The notes: generated by a model not told the origin, from the sequence alone. Counted from the stretch's first letter, positions 18,604-28,077 are shown. The stretch is DNA of 64,000 nucleotides from JAGQRJ01 sp041402045 (GCA_041402045.1 JAWKSZ010000016.1:1-64000), one strand, 5' to 3'. Translations and numbers: made by a program.

Positions 18604-20049
18604 GTGGCCGACTTTGGAGTCGCGAGTCTCAACGCGTGGGGCTGGGCGGGGGTCGCGCTCACGGCCCTCAACTACCTGATCGTGGCGCTGCTCGTCCCGC
18701 GGATCCTGCTCCAGGCCCGAGACCCCCGCGGCGCGCTGGCCTGGATCTTCTTCGTGTTCCTGCTCCCGCCCATGGGCCTGTTCGGGTTCTGGGTCCTGGG
18801 GCCTGGGCGCCTGCGGCTGCGCCGGCGGCTGAAGAAGCGCGAGCGCCCGGGGCTGACCCCGGCGGCGCAGTCGAAGATCGTGCGCCGGGCCCAGGAGCCG
18901 CCGCCCCTCGAGCCCGAGCTGCTCGCGCTCTCGCGCCGGCTCGGTCCGCCAGGGCCGACCGCGGGAAACCTCGTGCGCTACTGCAACGACGGCCCGCGAA
19001 CCTTCGACACCTGGGAGCAGGCGATCGACGCCGCCGAGCACCACGTGCACTGGCTGGTCTACACCTTCAAGAAGGACAGGACTGGCGAGCGCATGCGCGA
19101 CGCGCTGGTGCGCGCGGCCAAGCGCGGGGTCCAGGTCAAGCTGCTCGTCGACGACGTCGGCTCGCGGCGCGCGAAGAAGCGCTTCATGCAGCCGCTGGTC
19201 GACGCGGGCGGGCAGGTCGCGCGCTTCCTCAAGCTGAACCTGTTCAGCCGGCAGATCTCGATCAACCATCGCAATCACCGCAAGGTCCTGGTGATCGACG
19301 GGCGGGTCGGGTTCATTGGCGGCTACAACGTCGGCGACGAGTACGCCGGCCAGGGCGTCCCCTGGCGCGACGCCATGGTCGAGGTCCGCGGGCCGCTGGT
19401 GCACCGCATGCAGGAGGTGATCTCTCGCGACTGGTACCAGGCCACGGGCGAGGAGACCGACGACCAGAGCTTGTTCCCCGAGCCCGAGGCGCCGGGGGAC
19501 GTGTGGGGCCAGATCCTGACCTCCGGGCCCACCGACAAGCACTGGTCGTCGATCCACCTGGTGCTGGTCGCCGCGATCCACAACGCGCGCACACGGGTGT
19601 GGCTCGAGACGCCGTACTTCATTCCGGACCGCCCCCTGGTGCAGGCGCTGATCGAGGCCGGGCTGCGGGGGGTCGACGTGCGGGTCGTGGTCCCCGAGGT
19701 CCCGGACCACAAGGCGATCGCCTACACCGCGCGCTCGTTCTTTCCCGAGCTGCTCGCCGCGGGGGTCAAGGTCTACGAGCTGCCCAAGGTCATGCTCCAC
19801 GCCAAGACCTTGACCGTGGACGGGCACTACTCGAGCGTGGGCTCGACGAACCTCGACCCGCGCAGCTTCCGCCTGAACTTCGAGGCCAACGGCTTCTTCT
19901 GCAGCGCAGAGCTGGCGCGCTCCATGGAGGAGGCCATGCGCGTGACCCAGCAGGAGGCCAAGCGCGTGCTCGCCGCGGAGTTCAACCGGCGCCCGCGCTG
20001 GCAGCGCCTGCTCGAGGCCTTCGCCCGGGTGTTCGCGCCGCTCTTGTGA
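18604..20049 (+). CDS. Cardiolipin synthase-like phospholipase D protein
   Basis: 481 residues. Two N-terminal membrane helices (about 14-36 and 44-66, PLDc_N type) precede two PLD domains with HKD motifs H225-x-K227-x4-D232 and H399-x-K401-x4-D406. Both carry the downstream Asn (GGYN, GSTNLDPRS). In this family two phosphatidylglycerol molecules, or PG and PE, are converted to cardiolipin at the inner membrane. Start GTG at 18604. The gene is full length and probably leads an operon with hutI, 28 bp downstream. Confidence 0.88.
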   Translation: MADFGVASLNAWGWAGVALTALNYLIVALLVPRILLQARDPRGALAWIFFVFLLPPMGLFGFWVLGPGRLRLRRRLKKRERPGLTPAAQSKIVRRAQEPPPLEPELLALSRRLGPPGPTAGNLVRYCNDGPRTFDTWEQAIDAAEHHVHWLVYTFKKDRTGERMRDALVRAAKRGVQVKLLVDDVGSRRAKKRFMQPLVDAGGQVARFLKLNLFSRQISINHRNHRKVLVIDGRVGFIGGYNVGDEYAGQGVPWRDAMVEVRGPLVHRMQEVISRDWYQATGEETDDQSLFPEPEAPGDVWGQILTSGPTDKHWSSIHLVLVAAIHNARTRVWLETPYFIPDRPLVQALIEAGLRGVDVRVVVPEVPDHKAIAYTARSFFPELLAAGVKVYELPKVMLHAKTLTVDGHYSSVGSTNLDPRSFRLNFEANGFFCSAELARSMEEAMRVTQQEAKRVLAAEFNRRPRWQRLLEAFARVFAPLL

Positions 20050-20077
20050 GCCCCGCCGGCCGCGCTAAGGTTCCCTC

Positions 20078-21328
20078 ATGAAGGCAGACCTGCTCCTCAC
20101 CGACGTGCGCCAGCTCGTGACCCTCGCGGGGCTGGCGGAGGACGGCCCCCAGCGCGGGCCCCTCTCCGACCTCCCCGTGATCGAGGACGCGGCGATCGCC
20201 GTGGCCGACGGCGTGATCGTGGCCCTCGGGCCCCAGGCCGAGGTCGTGGGCCAGGTCGAGGCCCGCGAGACCCGATCCGTAGGCGGGCGGGTCGTGCTCC
20301 CGGGCTTCGTCGACCCGCACACCCACCTGCCCTGGGCCGGGAGCCGCGAGGGCGAGTTCGAGAAGCGGCTCGGGGGCACGAGCTACGCCGAGATCGCCCA
20401 GGCCGGCGGCGGGATCCGCGCCACCATGCGCGCCACCCGCGGCGCCAGCCTGGACCAGCTCCTGGCCGCCGCGCGCCCGCGGCTGCGGCGCATGCTCGAG
20501 CTGGGCACGACCACGGTGGAGGCCAAGAGCGGCTACGGCCTCGACCTCGAGACCGAGCGCCGGCAGCTCGAGGCGATCGCGCTCCTCGACCGCGAGCAGC
20601 CCCTGGACCTCGTGGCCACGAACCTCGCCGCCCACGAGATCCCCGACGAGTACCGCCAGGACCGCGAGGCCTGGGTGCAGAAGCTCCTGGGCGAGATCCT
20701 CCCCGGGCTCAGGCCCCACGCCGAGTTCTGCGACGTGTTCTGCGAGGACCACGTGTTCACCGTGGACGAGTCGCGGCGGATCCTGACCCGGGCCAAGGAG
20801 CTGGGCTACAAGCTCAAGCTCCACGCCGACGAGCTCGTGCCCACCGGCGGCGCGGAGCTGGCGGTCGAGCTGGGGGCGGTCTCCGCCGACCACCTGGCCA
20901 AGACCGGGCCCGCGGGGATCGCGGCCCTCGCCCAGAGCGACGTGGTCGCCGTGCTGCTCCCGGGGACGTCCTTTTACCTGGGCGCCAAGGAGCACGCCCC
21001 GGCCCGGGCCATGCTCGAGGCTGGGGTCGCGGTGGCCCTGGCCACCGACGCCAACCCGGGGTCGTGCCTCACCGAGAGCATGCCCATGATCCTGACCCTG
21101 GCCTGCGTGAACCTGCGCATGACCCCGGCGGAGGCGATCGTGGCCGCCACCGCCAACGCCGCCTGGGCCGTCGCCCGCCCCGACCGCGGCGTGCTCGCGG
21201 TCGGCAAGCGCGCGGACCTGGTGGTGTGGGACGCGCCGAGCTGGCGCTACCTGCCCACCCACTTCGGGGTCAGCCTCGTGCACACGGTCGTCAAGGCCGG
21301 CGCGGTCGTCTACGATCGGGACCAATGA
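20078..21328 (+). CDS. hutI: Imidazolonepropionase
   Basis: 416 residues, full length for the amidohydrolase family member that hydrolyses 4-imidazolone-5-propanoate to N-formimino-L-glutamate in histidine degradation. Metal ligands are H81 and H83 (DPHTH), H249 (KLHADE) and D324 (ATDANPGS), with the substrate-binding H186 region (NLAAHEIPDEY). The hutI signature FLGAHxxP appears here as NLAAHEIP. No hutH, hutU or hutG lies in this window, so the rest of the pathway must be elsewhere. Its TGA overlaps the ATG of the following GTPase (ATGA), showing translational coupling. Confidence 0.92.
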   Translation: MKADLLLTDVRQLVTLAGLAEDGPQRGPLSDLPVIEDAAIAVADGVIVALGPQAEVVGQVEARETRSVGGRVVLPGFVDPHTHLPWAGSREGEFEKRLGGTSYAEIAQAGGGIRATMRATRGASLDQLLAAARPRLRRMLELGTTTVEAKSGYGLDLETERRQLEAIALLDREQPLDLVATNLAAHEIPDEYRQDREAWVQKLLGEILPGLRPHAEFCDVFCEDHVFTVDESRRILTRAKELGYKLKLHADELVPTGGAELAVELGAVSADHLAKTGPAGIAALAQSDVVAVLLPGTSFYLGAKEHAPARAMLEAGVAVALATDANPGSCLTESMPMILTLACVNLRMTPAEAIVAATANAAWAVARPDRGVLAVGKRADLVVWDAPSWRYLPTHFGVSLVHTVVKAGAVVYDRDQ

Positions 21329-22704
21329 GCGAACAGCTACAGGACCTCGTCTCGCAGATCGAGACGCGCACCCGACAGATCTACGAGGAGCACCTGGCGC
21401 CGATCGCCGAGCGCTTCGAGTTCGAGGGCCCGCCCCCCCACAGCGAGACCTCGGCCCCGCCCATGGTCCTGTTCCTGGGTAACCACAGCGCGGGCAAGTC
21501 CTCGTTCATAAACCACCTCGTGGGCGAGGAGATCCAGCGCACGGGGATCGCCCCGATCGACGACGGGTTCACCGTGATCACCCACGGCGACGTGAAGGAG
21601 GTCAAGGACGGCATGGCCGTCGTGACCAACCCCAAGCTCGCCTGGAACGACCTCGAGCGCTTCGGGCCCCAGCTCGTGAGCCACCTGAAAATGGTGGTGC
21701 ACCCGAACCCCGGGCTGCACGGGATCGCGCTGATCGACTCCCCAGGCATGATCGACGCCGCCGACGGCAAGGTCGACCGGGGCTACAACTTCCCCGAGGT
21801 CGTGCGCTGGTTCGCCGAGCGCGCCGACGTGATCCTGTTCCTGTTCGACCCGGACAAGCCGGGCACCACCGGTGAGACGCTCAAGATCCTCACCGAGTCG
21901 CTCATGGGCTTCGACCACAAGCTGCTCCTGATCTTCAACAAGGTCGACCGCTTCGAGAGCATGCGCGACTACGCGCGGGCCTACGGCGCCCTGTGCTGGA
22001 ACCTCTCCAAGGCGATCCCGCGCAAGGACCTCCCGCATATCTTCAACACCTACCTCTCCGACCACGGCTCGCCCCGGCGCGGGGTCCCGACCCAGGACTT
22101 CGACAAGCAGACCGACGAGGTCCGGCGCGAGGTCTCGCGCGCGCCCTTCCGCCGGGTGGACAACGTGATCAGCCGGCTCTACCAGCACGCGCGGCGCATG
22201 CGCGTGCACGTGCGCGTGCTCGACCACCGCGCCCGCGAGCGCTTCTGGCTGTTCCTGCGCTACGGCGTGCTCAGCGGAGCGGTGGCGCTCCTGGCCGCGG
22301 TCGGGGTCTACCTGGTGTGGAGCTACGCCTCTCAGGAGCACTTCTGGTCCGCGCTGCTCGCCGTGCTGATCGTGGTCCTGATCGGCGCCGTGGCGATCGG
22401 GGCGCTGTTCCTCCTCGACCGGCGCCGGCTCAAGACTCAGAGCCTCGACCAACTCTTCGAGAGCACCTTCGCCCGCGAGCTGACCCTCGGCGACAACGCC
22501 GAGGACCTGCGCGCGCTGTGGGCCAGCGTGCGCGAGCGCGTGCGCCGCGCCCTCGAGACCGGGCGGCGCTTCCCGCGCGCGCGGCGCGCCGAGTTCAAGC
22601 GCCTGGAGAAGGTGATCCAGAAGTCGATCCCGGCGCTGCGGGTCAAGGCCGCCGAGTCGACCAAGGTCGCGGAGACCCAGTTCGTGAGCGGCGGGCCCGA
22701 GTAG
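21325..22704 (+). CDS. EHD/dynamin-like GTPase with two membrane helices
   Basis: 459 residues. The GTPase domain has G1 GNHSAGKS (52-59), a G2-like T in DDGFTVIT, G3 DSPG (138-141) and G4 NKVD (205-208). The layout (N-terminal helix, large G domain, IFNTYLSDHGSP insert) resembles bacterial EHD-like dynamins, which remodel membranes. Two hydrophobic helices (about 311-334 and 340-364) separated by a very short loop anchor it, followed by a basic helical C-terminus (about 430-450). ATG at 21325 inside the ATGA overlap with hutI. The link to hutI is positional only; no shared function is evident. Confidence 0.8.
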   Translation: MSEQLQDLVSQIETRTRQIYEEHLAPIAERFEFEGPPPHSETSAPPMVLFLGNHSAGKSSFINHLVGEEIQRTGIAPIDDGFTVITHGDVKEVKDGMAVVTNPKLAWNDLERFGPQLVSHLKMVVHPNPGLHGIALIDSPGMIDAADGKVDRGYNFPEVVRWFAERADVILFLFDPDKPGTTGETLKILTESLMGFDHKLLLIFNKVDRFESMRDYARAYGALCWNLSKAIPRKDLPHIFNTYLSDHGSPRRGVPTQDFDKQTDEVRREVSRAPFRRVDNVISRLYQHARRMRVHVRVLDHRARERFWLFLRYGVLSGAVALLAAVGVYLVWSYASQEHFWSALLAVLIVVLIGAVAIGALFLLDRRRLKTQSLDQLFESTFARELTLGDNAEDLRALWASVRERVRRALETGRRFPRARRAEFKRLEKVIQKSIPALRVKAAESTKVAETQFVSGGPE

Positions 22705-22708
22705 CGCG

Positions 22709-23626
22709 GTGCACGCGCTGCGCGAGCGCCTCGTCGCCTACGAGCTCGACGCGCGCCCGGACCTCGCGCGCTTCCACCCCCGGGAGGTCCGCGCGAGCCT
22801 GCTCCGCGCCTGGCTCGACGTCGAGCTGGGGCGGATCGGCGACCGCGCCTTCGCCGAGGGCTTCGCCCGCGCCTGCCCACGCAACGACGCGCCTCCCGAG
22901 GCCTACTGGCCGCGGGTGCTCGAGGGCACCCCGACCCTCCTGGCGGGGATCCGCTTCAAGGGCGGCGACCGCGCGCAGCCCTTCGTCGAGCTGATCGCCT
23001 GGGACGGTCCGCTCCCCGCCTGGGACGCGCTCCGACAGCGACTGGCCGCCGCGTTCGCGCAGTTCGCGCCGCGCCGCCTGCGCCTGCGCCTGCCAGGAGA
23101 GGCCCCGCCGCCCGGGTCCGCGGTCGAGCTCGACCAGTGGCTGGTCGCCGGGCGCGTCGCGGAGCTGCGGCGGCAGCCCCGGTCCGCCGCGCTCGCGACG
23201 CGGTCCGCGGCGGACCTGGCGTGCTTCGAGGCGTTCTGCGCCGCCTACCGCGCGTGGCAGGCGGGCGCCGGCCCGCTGGGGGCCGAGGTCCAGCCCGCCT
23301 CCCGCGAAGAGCTCGAGGCCTGCCTCGAGTCCGGGGCCGTCGTGCTCGTGGAGGCCGAGGGCGCGTGGGCGGGGCTCGCCGCCGCCGAGCGTCAGGCGGA
23401 GCGCGGGCTGCGCGGGTTCTGCGTGGTGGAGGAGCTCCTCGACGCGCCGCTGCGCGGCCAGGGCCGGGCCGCCGCGCTGCAGCGCGCGCTGATCGACGCG
23501 CTGCCGGCGGAGGAGGACGACGTGCTGTGGGGCACGATCCACGGGATCAACGCGCCTTCGCTGCGCACGGCCCGCCGCGTCGGGCGCGAGGTGGTCGAGG
23601 GCTGGTGGTTCGTCGGCCTGGCGTGA
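22709..23626 (+). CDS. GNAT-like N-acetyltransferase domain protein
   Basis: 305 residues from a GTG 4 bp after the GTPase stop. The N-terminal 180 residues are not recognised. The C-terminal part resembles a GNAT fold: a beta strand ending in FCVVEELLDAP, the acetyl-CoA pyrophosphate loop RGQGRAAALQRAL (about 248-260), and GTIHGINAPSLRTARRVGR, where Asn-x-x-Ser followed by helix alpha4 is typical. Substrate unknown. It is the last gene of the 18604-23626 plus-strand run and converges on the LPS kinase-like gene. Confidence 0.65.
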   Translation: MHALRERLVAYELDARPDLARFHPREVRASLLRAWLDVELGRIGDRAFAEGFARACPRNDAPPEAYWPRVLEGTPTLLAGIRFKGGDRAQPFVELIAWDGPLPAWDALRQRLAAAFAQFAPRRLRLRLPGEAPPPGSAVELDQWLVAGRVAELRRQPRSAALATRSAADLACFEAFCAAYRAWQAGAGPLGAEVQPASREELEACLESGAVVLVEAEGAWAGLAAAERQAERGLRGFCVVEELLDAPLRGQGRAAALQRALIDALPAEEDDVLWGTIHGINAPSLRTARRVGREVVEGWWFVGLA

Positions 23627-23630
23627 AGGC

Positions 23631-24305
23631 TCACCCGCGCTTGGCGCGGCTCAGCGGGAGCACGGCGCGCAGAACCGCCCGGGGTTCGTCCCCGGTCAGC
23701 GCGCAGTAGGCGCGCAGCGCGCCCAGCCGCGCGCCGACCTCGAGGGGCGGGCGCGCGCGCTGGCCGTAGGCGTCGAGGCTGGCCAGGTTGCGCCAGCGCA
23801 GGGCGGGAGGGCTCGGGCGCGCGGCGACGTCGTCCAGGTCGACGAGGACCAAGGCGTCGAGCACGGTCACGACCAGGTTCGGCGGCTTGAGGTCTCGGGT
23901 CGCGAGGCCCGCCTGGTGCAGGCGGGCCGCGAAGCGCGCGGCGGCGGCGGCGAGGGCGGCGCGCCGGGGCCGCGACGCGTCGTCCCAGGCGGCTTGCAGC
24001 GTGGGGCCCGGCACGTGCTCCCACACCGTCAGCAGGCGCCCGGGCTCGCGGAGCACGTCCAGGAGCCGCGGGGTCTCGAAGCCCGCGGCCTCGAGGGCGC
24101 GGCGCCCGGCGGCGCTGCGCTGGGCGCGGGTGCGTCGCAGCCACACCCGCAGCCAGCCCGCGGGCCCGCGCAGCGGCTCCTGCTTGACCACGGCCTGGGT
24201 CTCGGCGTCGAGCTGGACCTGGGTCACCCGCCTTTGGCCGTGGTGCTTGAGCACGGCCGGGCCCTGGGCGCGGTCGTGGCGCTCGCGGACCAGGCGCCGA
24301 CGCAC
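23631..24305 (-). CDS. LPS core kinase-like protein (Kdo/WaaP/InaA family)
   Basis: 224 residues with the small-kinase signature of lipopolysaccharide kinases: H130 followed by R137-D138-L-K140 and N143 (TRDLKPPNLVV), then VDLDD (156-159) as the metal-binding DFG equivalent. The N-lobe has QAVVKQEPL with a candidate ATP-binding Lys41. Kdo/WaaP kinases phosphorylate Kdo or heptose in the LPS inner core. Position directly downstream of two glycosyltransferases supports this. GTG start at 24305, 25 bp after the GT2 stop; the frame continues upstream, so a longer, overlapping start is possible. Confidence 0.72.
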   Translation of the reverse strand: MRRRLVRERHDRAQGPAVLKHHGQRRVTQVQLDAETQAVVKQEPLRGPAGWLRVWLRRTRAQRSAAGRRALEAAGFETPRLLDVLREPGRLLTVWEHVPGPTLQAAWDDASRPRRAALAAAAARFAARLHQAGLATRDLKPPNLVVTVLDALVLVDLDDVAARPSPPALRWRNLASLDAYGQRARPPLEVGARLGALRAYCALTGDEPRAVLRAVLPLSRAKRG

Positions 24306-24330
24306 GGCGCGGGCCTCGCGCTCGGCGGCC

Positions 24331-25146
24331 TCAGCCAGCGGTCTCGCCCCGCCGGCCGTAGCTCACCTTGGCCCCGGTGCCCGCCTCGCGGCGCTGCACG
24401 TGGATCAGCTCCCAGAGCTTGGCGTAGCGCAGGAACACGTAGAACGCGCCGAGCATGGCCACGATCAGCCCGCGCCAGCCGTCGAGGAACCCGCGCTGCA
24501 GCAGGAACATCTTCGTGAACTTCCAGGGCGGGTTCAGCAGCACCTGCAGCCCCACCGCGCGCTGGCCGCGGCTGAGCTTCTCCTCGGCGGCGATCGTGGA
24601 GAAGTAGTCGATCGTCTTCAGGTGGTCGGCGATCCCGTCGTAGGACAGGTGCTCGAGGTCGCCCGCGAGCCGGGCTTCGCGGGAGCCCTCGTCGAGCCCC
24701 ACGTGGTCGTGGGGGTTGATCCCGCCCCAGCGTCCCTGCCCGCGCTTGAACAGGCGCAGCTTGCGGTCGGGGTACCACCCGCAGCGCTTGATCCAGCGCC
24801 CGAGATACATGTTCCTGCGGTTGAGCAGGTAGCCGTCGGCCTGGGGCCCGTCGGCGAACTCGCGCTCGATCGCCTGGCGCAGCTCGGGCAGCACGCGCTC
24901 GTCGGCGTCGAGGCACAGCACCCAGGGCTGGGTGGCTTGCTCGATCGCGAAGTTCTTCTGCTCGATATGCCCGGGCCAGTCGCGCTCGATCACCCGGGCC
25001 CCGCGCTCGACCGCGATCTCGCGGGTGCGATCGGTCGAGTGCGAGTCGACGACGATCAGCTCGGCGCAGAAGGCCACACTCTCCAGGCAGGCGGCGAGCT
25101 TGGCCTCTTCGTTGAACGCGATCACGCACGCGCTTATCGGGAGCAC
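24331..25146 (-). CDS. Glycosyltransferase family 2, WaaE/KdtX-like
   Basis: 271 residues from the GTG at 25146, which starts directly at the GT-A strand (ISACVIAFNEE). The nucleotide-sugar site is D80-A-D82 (LCLDADE), after VVDSHSTD. The C-terminal half carries RWGGINPHDHV, DHLKTIDYFS and RGFLDGWRGL, typical of the LPS-core beta-1,4-glucosyltransferase (WaaE) group. It should act on the cytoplasmic face of the inner membrane. It overlaps the upstream GT4 gene by 13 bp, indicating translational coupling. Confidence 0.82.
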   Translation of the reverse strand: MLPISACVIAFNEEAKLAACLESVAFCAELIVVDSHSTDRTREIAVERGARVIERDWPGHIEQKNFAIEQATQPWVLCLDADERVLPELRQAIEREFADGPQADGYLLNRRNMYLGRWIKRCGWYPDRKLRLFKRGQGRWGGINPHDHVGLDEGSREARLAGDLEHLSYDGIADHLKTIDYFSTIAAEEKLSRGQRAVGLQVLLNPPWKFTKMFLLQRGFLDGWRGLIVAMLGAFYVFLRYAKLWELIHVQRREAGTGAKVSYGRRGETAG

Positions 25147-26249
25147 GGGGTCTCCTGGCGCGCCCGCGCCGCGGGGCGCCCCTCGGCCACTGCGCGGTAG
25201 ACGGCCCACAACCTGGCCGCGCTCCGGTCCCAGGTGAACCCCGCGGCCCGCAGGCGGCCGGCGGTGATCCGCGCGGCGCGGGCCGGGCCGTCGGCCACCG
25301 CCTGGTTCAGGGCCTGCGCGAGCTCCTCGACGTCGTCGGGGTCGGCGTGCCAGGCCGCGCCCCCCGCGACCTCGAGCACCGCGGGGTCGCGGCTCGCGAC
25401 CACCGGCACCCCCTGGGCGAAGGCCTCGAGCACCGGGAGCCCGAAGCCCTCGTAGCGGGTGGGGAACAGGAGCGCGCGGGCCTCGGCCAGGAGCGCGCCG
25501 ACCTCCGCGTCGGGGAGATACGGCAGGCGCACGACCTGGCTCCCCAGCGCCACCCGGCGCGGGCTGAGCTGGAACGCGTCGGCGCCGCGGCCGTCCGGCC
25601 CCACGACCACGAGCTTGGTGTGCGGACCCAGGCGCGCGCGCTCGAAGGCCAGGAGCGCGCCGAGGGTGTTCTTGCGCGCCGAGACCTCGCCCAGCACGAG
25701 CACGTAGGGGTCCGTCCCGATCCGGCTGCGCACGGCCTGGAGCGCTCGGGGCTCGGGGGCCGCGGTGGCCGGGGCCAGGGGCACGACGGCCACCCGCTCG
25801 GCGGGGACGCCGAGGGTGCCCACGACCTCGCGCTTGATCGCCTCGGTGTAGGTCACGATCGCCGACGCTCGCTGCGCGGCGACCGCCCAGTGGTCCTCGC
25901 GCAGGCGGCGGAAGCGCTCGCTGGCGAAGTCCGGGTGCCGCGCCGAGAAGTCGTGGATCGTGGCCACGAAGCGCGGGCCGCCGAAGCGCGGCAGCCGCGC
26001 GTCGGGGCCGTGGAACACGCGGGTGCGTTTGGCAAAGCGCCAGCTCAGCCGCTCGTGGTAGAGGGTCGCGGGGGCCGGGAGGAAGTGCGCGCGCCGGCGG
26101 ATCCGCGAGAGCCGGTAGGCGACCTCGAGCTGCGCGTCCGCGGGCGGCGCCGCGCGCAGCCCCGCCACGAGCTGGGCGATCGCGCGGCCTACACCCGTGG
26201 GGTGGGCGCTGGCTGCGGCCGTGGCGTCGATCGCTACCGAGAGGGTCAC
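25134..26249 (-). CDS. Glycosyltransferase family 4 (GT-B)
   Basis: 371 residues, GTG start. N-terminal GT-B lobe with GVGRAI (19-24); C-terminal lobe with VLGEVSARKN and the E267-x7-E275 motif (EGFGLPVLE) that binds the nucleotide sugar in retaining GT4 enzymes. ALLFPTRYEG and PVVASRDPAVLEVAGGAA are classical family blocks. Likely donor class is a hexose nucleotide, not determinable here. It is part of a minus-strand unit with a RING membrane protein upstream and GT2 plus LPS kinase downstream, so surface glycolipid assembly is the sensible role. Confidence 0.85.
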   Translation of the reverse strand: MTLSVAIDATAAASAHPTGVGRAIAQLVAGLRAAPPADAQLEVAYRLSRIRRRAHFLPAPATLYHERLSWRFAKRTRVFHGPDARLPRFGGPRFVATIHDFSARHPDFASERFRRLREDHWAVAAQRASAIVTYTEAIKREVVGTLGVPAERVAVVPLAPATAAPEPRALQAVRSRIGTDPYVLVLGEVSARKNTLGALLAFERARLGPHTKLVVVGPDGRGADAFQLSPRRVALGSQVVRLPYLPDAEVGALLAEARALLFPTRYEGFGLPVLEAFAQGVPVVASRDPAVLEVAGGAAWHADPDDVEELAQALNQAVADGPARAARITAGRLRAAGFTWDRSAARLWAVYRAVAEGRPAARARQETPCSR

Positions 26250-26279
26250 GGGGGTGATCTTAGTCTGTCCTGCGCGACG

Positions 26280-27074
26280 TCACCGGGGCGCCTGGGGGGT
26301 GCGCTCAGGCCAGCGCGCGATCGCACACCCGACCGAGAGGGTGGTCAGGGCCACGGCGAGCCCGGCGAGCTCGGGGGCCGAGTCGGAGGGGCCAATGGAG
26401 TTGGCGACGATCAGCGCCGGAGTCAGGCTGACCCCCGCGGCGAGGATCCCGAGTTGCCACAGCCAGGCCCCCCGGGCGGCGTCGCCCAGCCTGCCCCGGA
26501 CCAGGATCAACAGGATCTGGAACACGACCAGGGTCCCCAGGCCCGCCCACACCGCAGGCTCCGCCACCGCCAACGCCAGACCGCCGAGGGCCAGGAGCAC
26601 ACAGGCCTGCAGCGCGTAGATCAGGCTGGGGACGACGCTCTTGCCGGGCGCGGAGCGGCTGCCCGCGAGGGCCGAGAACGCGAGCTCGGCGGTGCGCTCG
26701 AAGGCCTCGGCAGCGCTCGACCCTTGCGACTGGTAGTAGGCGCGCACCGCCTCGCTCTGGTCCGCTCGCAGCAGCCGGATCAACTCCTCACGGCTGCGCT
26801 CACGCGGAGAGTCGGAGACGAGCTTGTGGATCGAGGAGCAGCTCGCGCAGCGCCCGCGCTCCTCCCAACAGGCCGAGTGGTGCCGCGCCAAGCAGTCGCG
26901 GCAGGCCACGGACTCGGCGGGCGTGCAGCCGTCGTGGCAATAGGGGCAGCGCAGGGAGTGCACCGTGACCTCTACGTCGTCGCCCGCGACCGCGCGAAAG
27001 GCGCCGGTGTCGTGGGCGCCCAAGGCGTCCTTGGGGTCGTGGTGCTCCTTGGCCGTGGGCTTGGCGCGTTCCAT
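26280..27074 (-). CDS. Prok-RING-like zinc domain with C-terminal membrane helices
   Basis: 264 residues from the ATG at 27074 (a longer frame to 27110 is Pro-rich and less likely). Zinc ligands C43-x2-C46, C58-x2-C61, H65-H66, C69, C76-x2-C79 form the same cross-brace pattern as the genes at 11059 and 32781 (WEERGRCASC). A helical linker follows (about 85-145), then four hydrophobic helices (about 150-172, 176-194, 204-222 and 238-256). It is a membrane-tethered, probably cytosolic, RING-type domain. Whether it acts with ubiquitin-like chemistry cannot be told. It lies 30 bp upstream of the GT4 gene on the same strand. Confidence 0.7.
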   Translation of the reverse strand: MERAKPTAKEHHDPKDALGAHDTGAFRAVAGDDVEVTVHSLRCPYCHDGCTPAESVACRDCLARHHSACWEERGRCASCSSIHKLVSDSPRERSREELIRLLRADQSEAVRAYYQSQGSSAAEAFERTAELAFSALAGSRSAPGKSVVPSLIYALQACVLLALGGLALAVAEPAVWAGLGTLVVFQILLILVRGRLGDAARGAWLWQLGILAAGVSLTPALIVANSIGPSDSAPELAGLAVALTTLSVGCAIARWPERTPQAPR

Positions 27075-27160
27075 GGGCCGAATTCTCGGGGGCGGAGGGG
27101 CCTGTGCCAAGGAATTCCCGCTGCGCGCTGGCGAGGCGCAGCGCCCGGATAGAGTGCCGC

Positions 27161-27696
27161 GTGCAGACCCGCGAGGACCCCGAGACCAAACGGCAGTACT
27201 GCGCTCGGTGCGCCGCCTGGCGCCCAGGGCGGATCTGCACCCTGTGCGGGATCGACCTCGACACGGGCAAGCGGGTCACCGCCGACGAGCTCGAGGACTC
27301 GGAGATCGCCTGGGGCGGCCCTGGGACGCGCCCTCGACCCGCGCGTTCTTCAAGGTCATGGGCATGATCGTGCCCAGTATTCCGGGCGCCCTGCTCTGCG
27401 GGCTGTTCGTGTTCCTGGGCTCGCCTTCCACACCGCGAAGTGGGTGCCCTCGGCGACTTCGGCGACCTGCTTGGGGCGGCTGCTGGCCGTTTCAGCGCGA
27501 CCCCAGGTTGATCGAGCGCACCTGGGCCGCGCGCTCGCACCCCCGGACTGACCGATCGAGCTTCGGGGGCTCGTTCCGCGCCCTGCTCGGGACCGCCGCT
27601 GGCGGGGTCACCGCGAGCGACCTGACCTGGAGCTACGTCGTCGCCGGCTGCCTGACCTCAGGCCTGCTCCTCCTCGGCGCCTACAGTCTGAGGTGA
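27161..27696 (+). pseudogene. Zinc-ribbon membrane protein, frameshifted
   Basis: The GTG at 27161 opens a frame with C-x2-C ... C-x2-C (YCARCAAW, ICTLCGIDLDTG), a zinc ribbon followed by an acidic linker. Near 27325 the coding pattern moves one frame (DAPSTRAFFKVMGMIVPSIP, then a hydrophobic helix GALLCGLFVFL). Near 27425 it moves again (GLAFHTAKWVPSA), and it ends in frame at 27696 with a last hydrophobic helix (YVVAGCLTSGLLLLGAYS). At least two indels are needed for one ~178-codon protein. Either a decayed gene or sequence errors. Confidence 0.5.
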
Positions 27697-27819
27697 TCCA
27701 GCGAGTTTCCCACCCCGTGAACCTTGCCGTTCGCCCTGCGGGGACCACCGGCTACGGCCGCGTCGTGGTGGTCAGCGCCCGGGCATGCTGGCTGCGATCG
27801 TGGGCCTGGGCCACGAGCG

Positions 27820-28077
27820 GTGAGCTGGCGCGCGCTCTTCGTGGCGCTCGCGATCACCGCCGTGGTTCGTCGTCGGGCTTGCTCGCCGCGCCGGAGCACA
27901 TTCCGACTACCAATAGCTGCGTGCACGAGCCTGCGGCGTCGCGCCTCGGGGGCGAGGCCGTGCTCGGGTGCGTCAGCGGCGCGACGCCGCGACCTCGTGC
28001 TCGCCCACCTACTAGGAGCGGAGGGAAGGCGCGCCGGCGTGCGACGGGTCGAGGCGCGCCTCGGTGCCGCGAGGTAG
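27820..28077 (+). pseudogene. Possible small membrane/secreted protein, frameshifted
   Basis: A GTG start opens a signal-like helix (SWRALFVALAITAVV) that runs in one frame, passes to a second (VVGLARRAGAHSDYQ), and may return to the first for an Arg/Leu-rich helical end (DLVLAHLLGAEGRR, stop at 28077). The rest of 27697-28238 shows no convincing gene, only short fragments such as MLAAIVGLGHER near 27785. Weak call. Confidence 0.28.
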
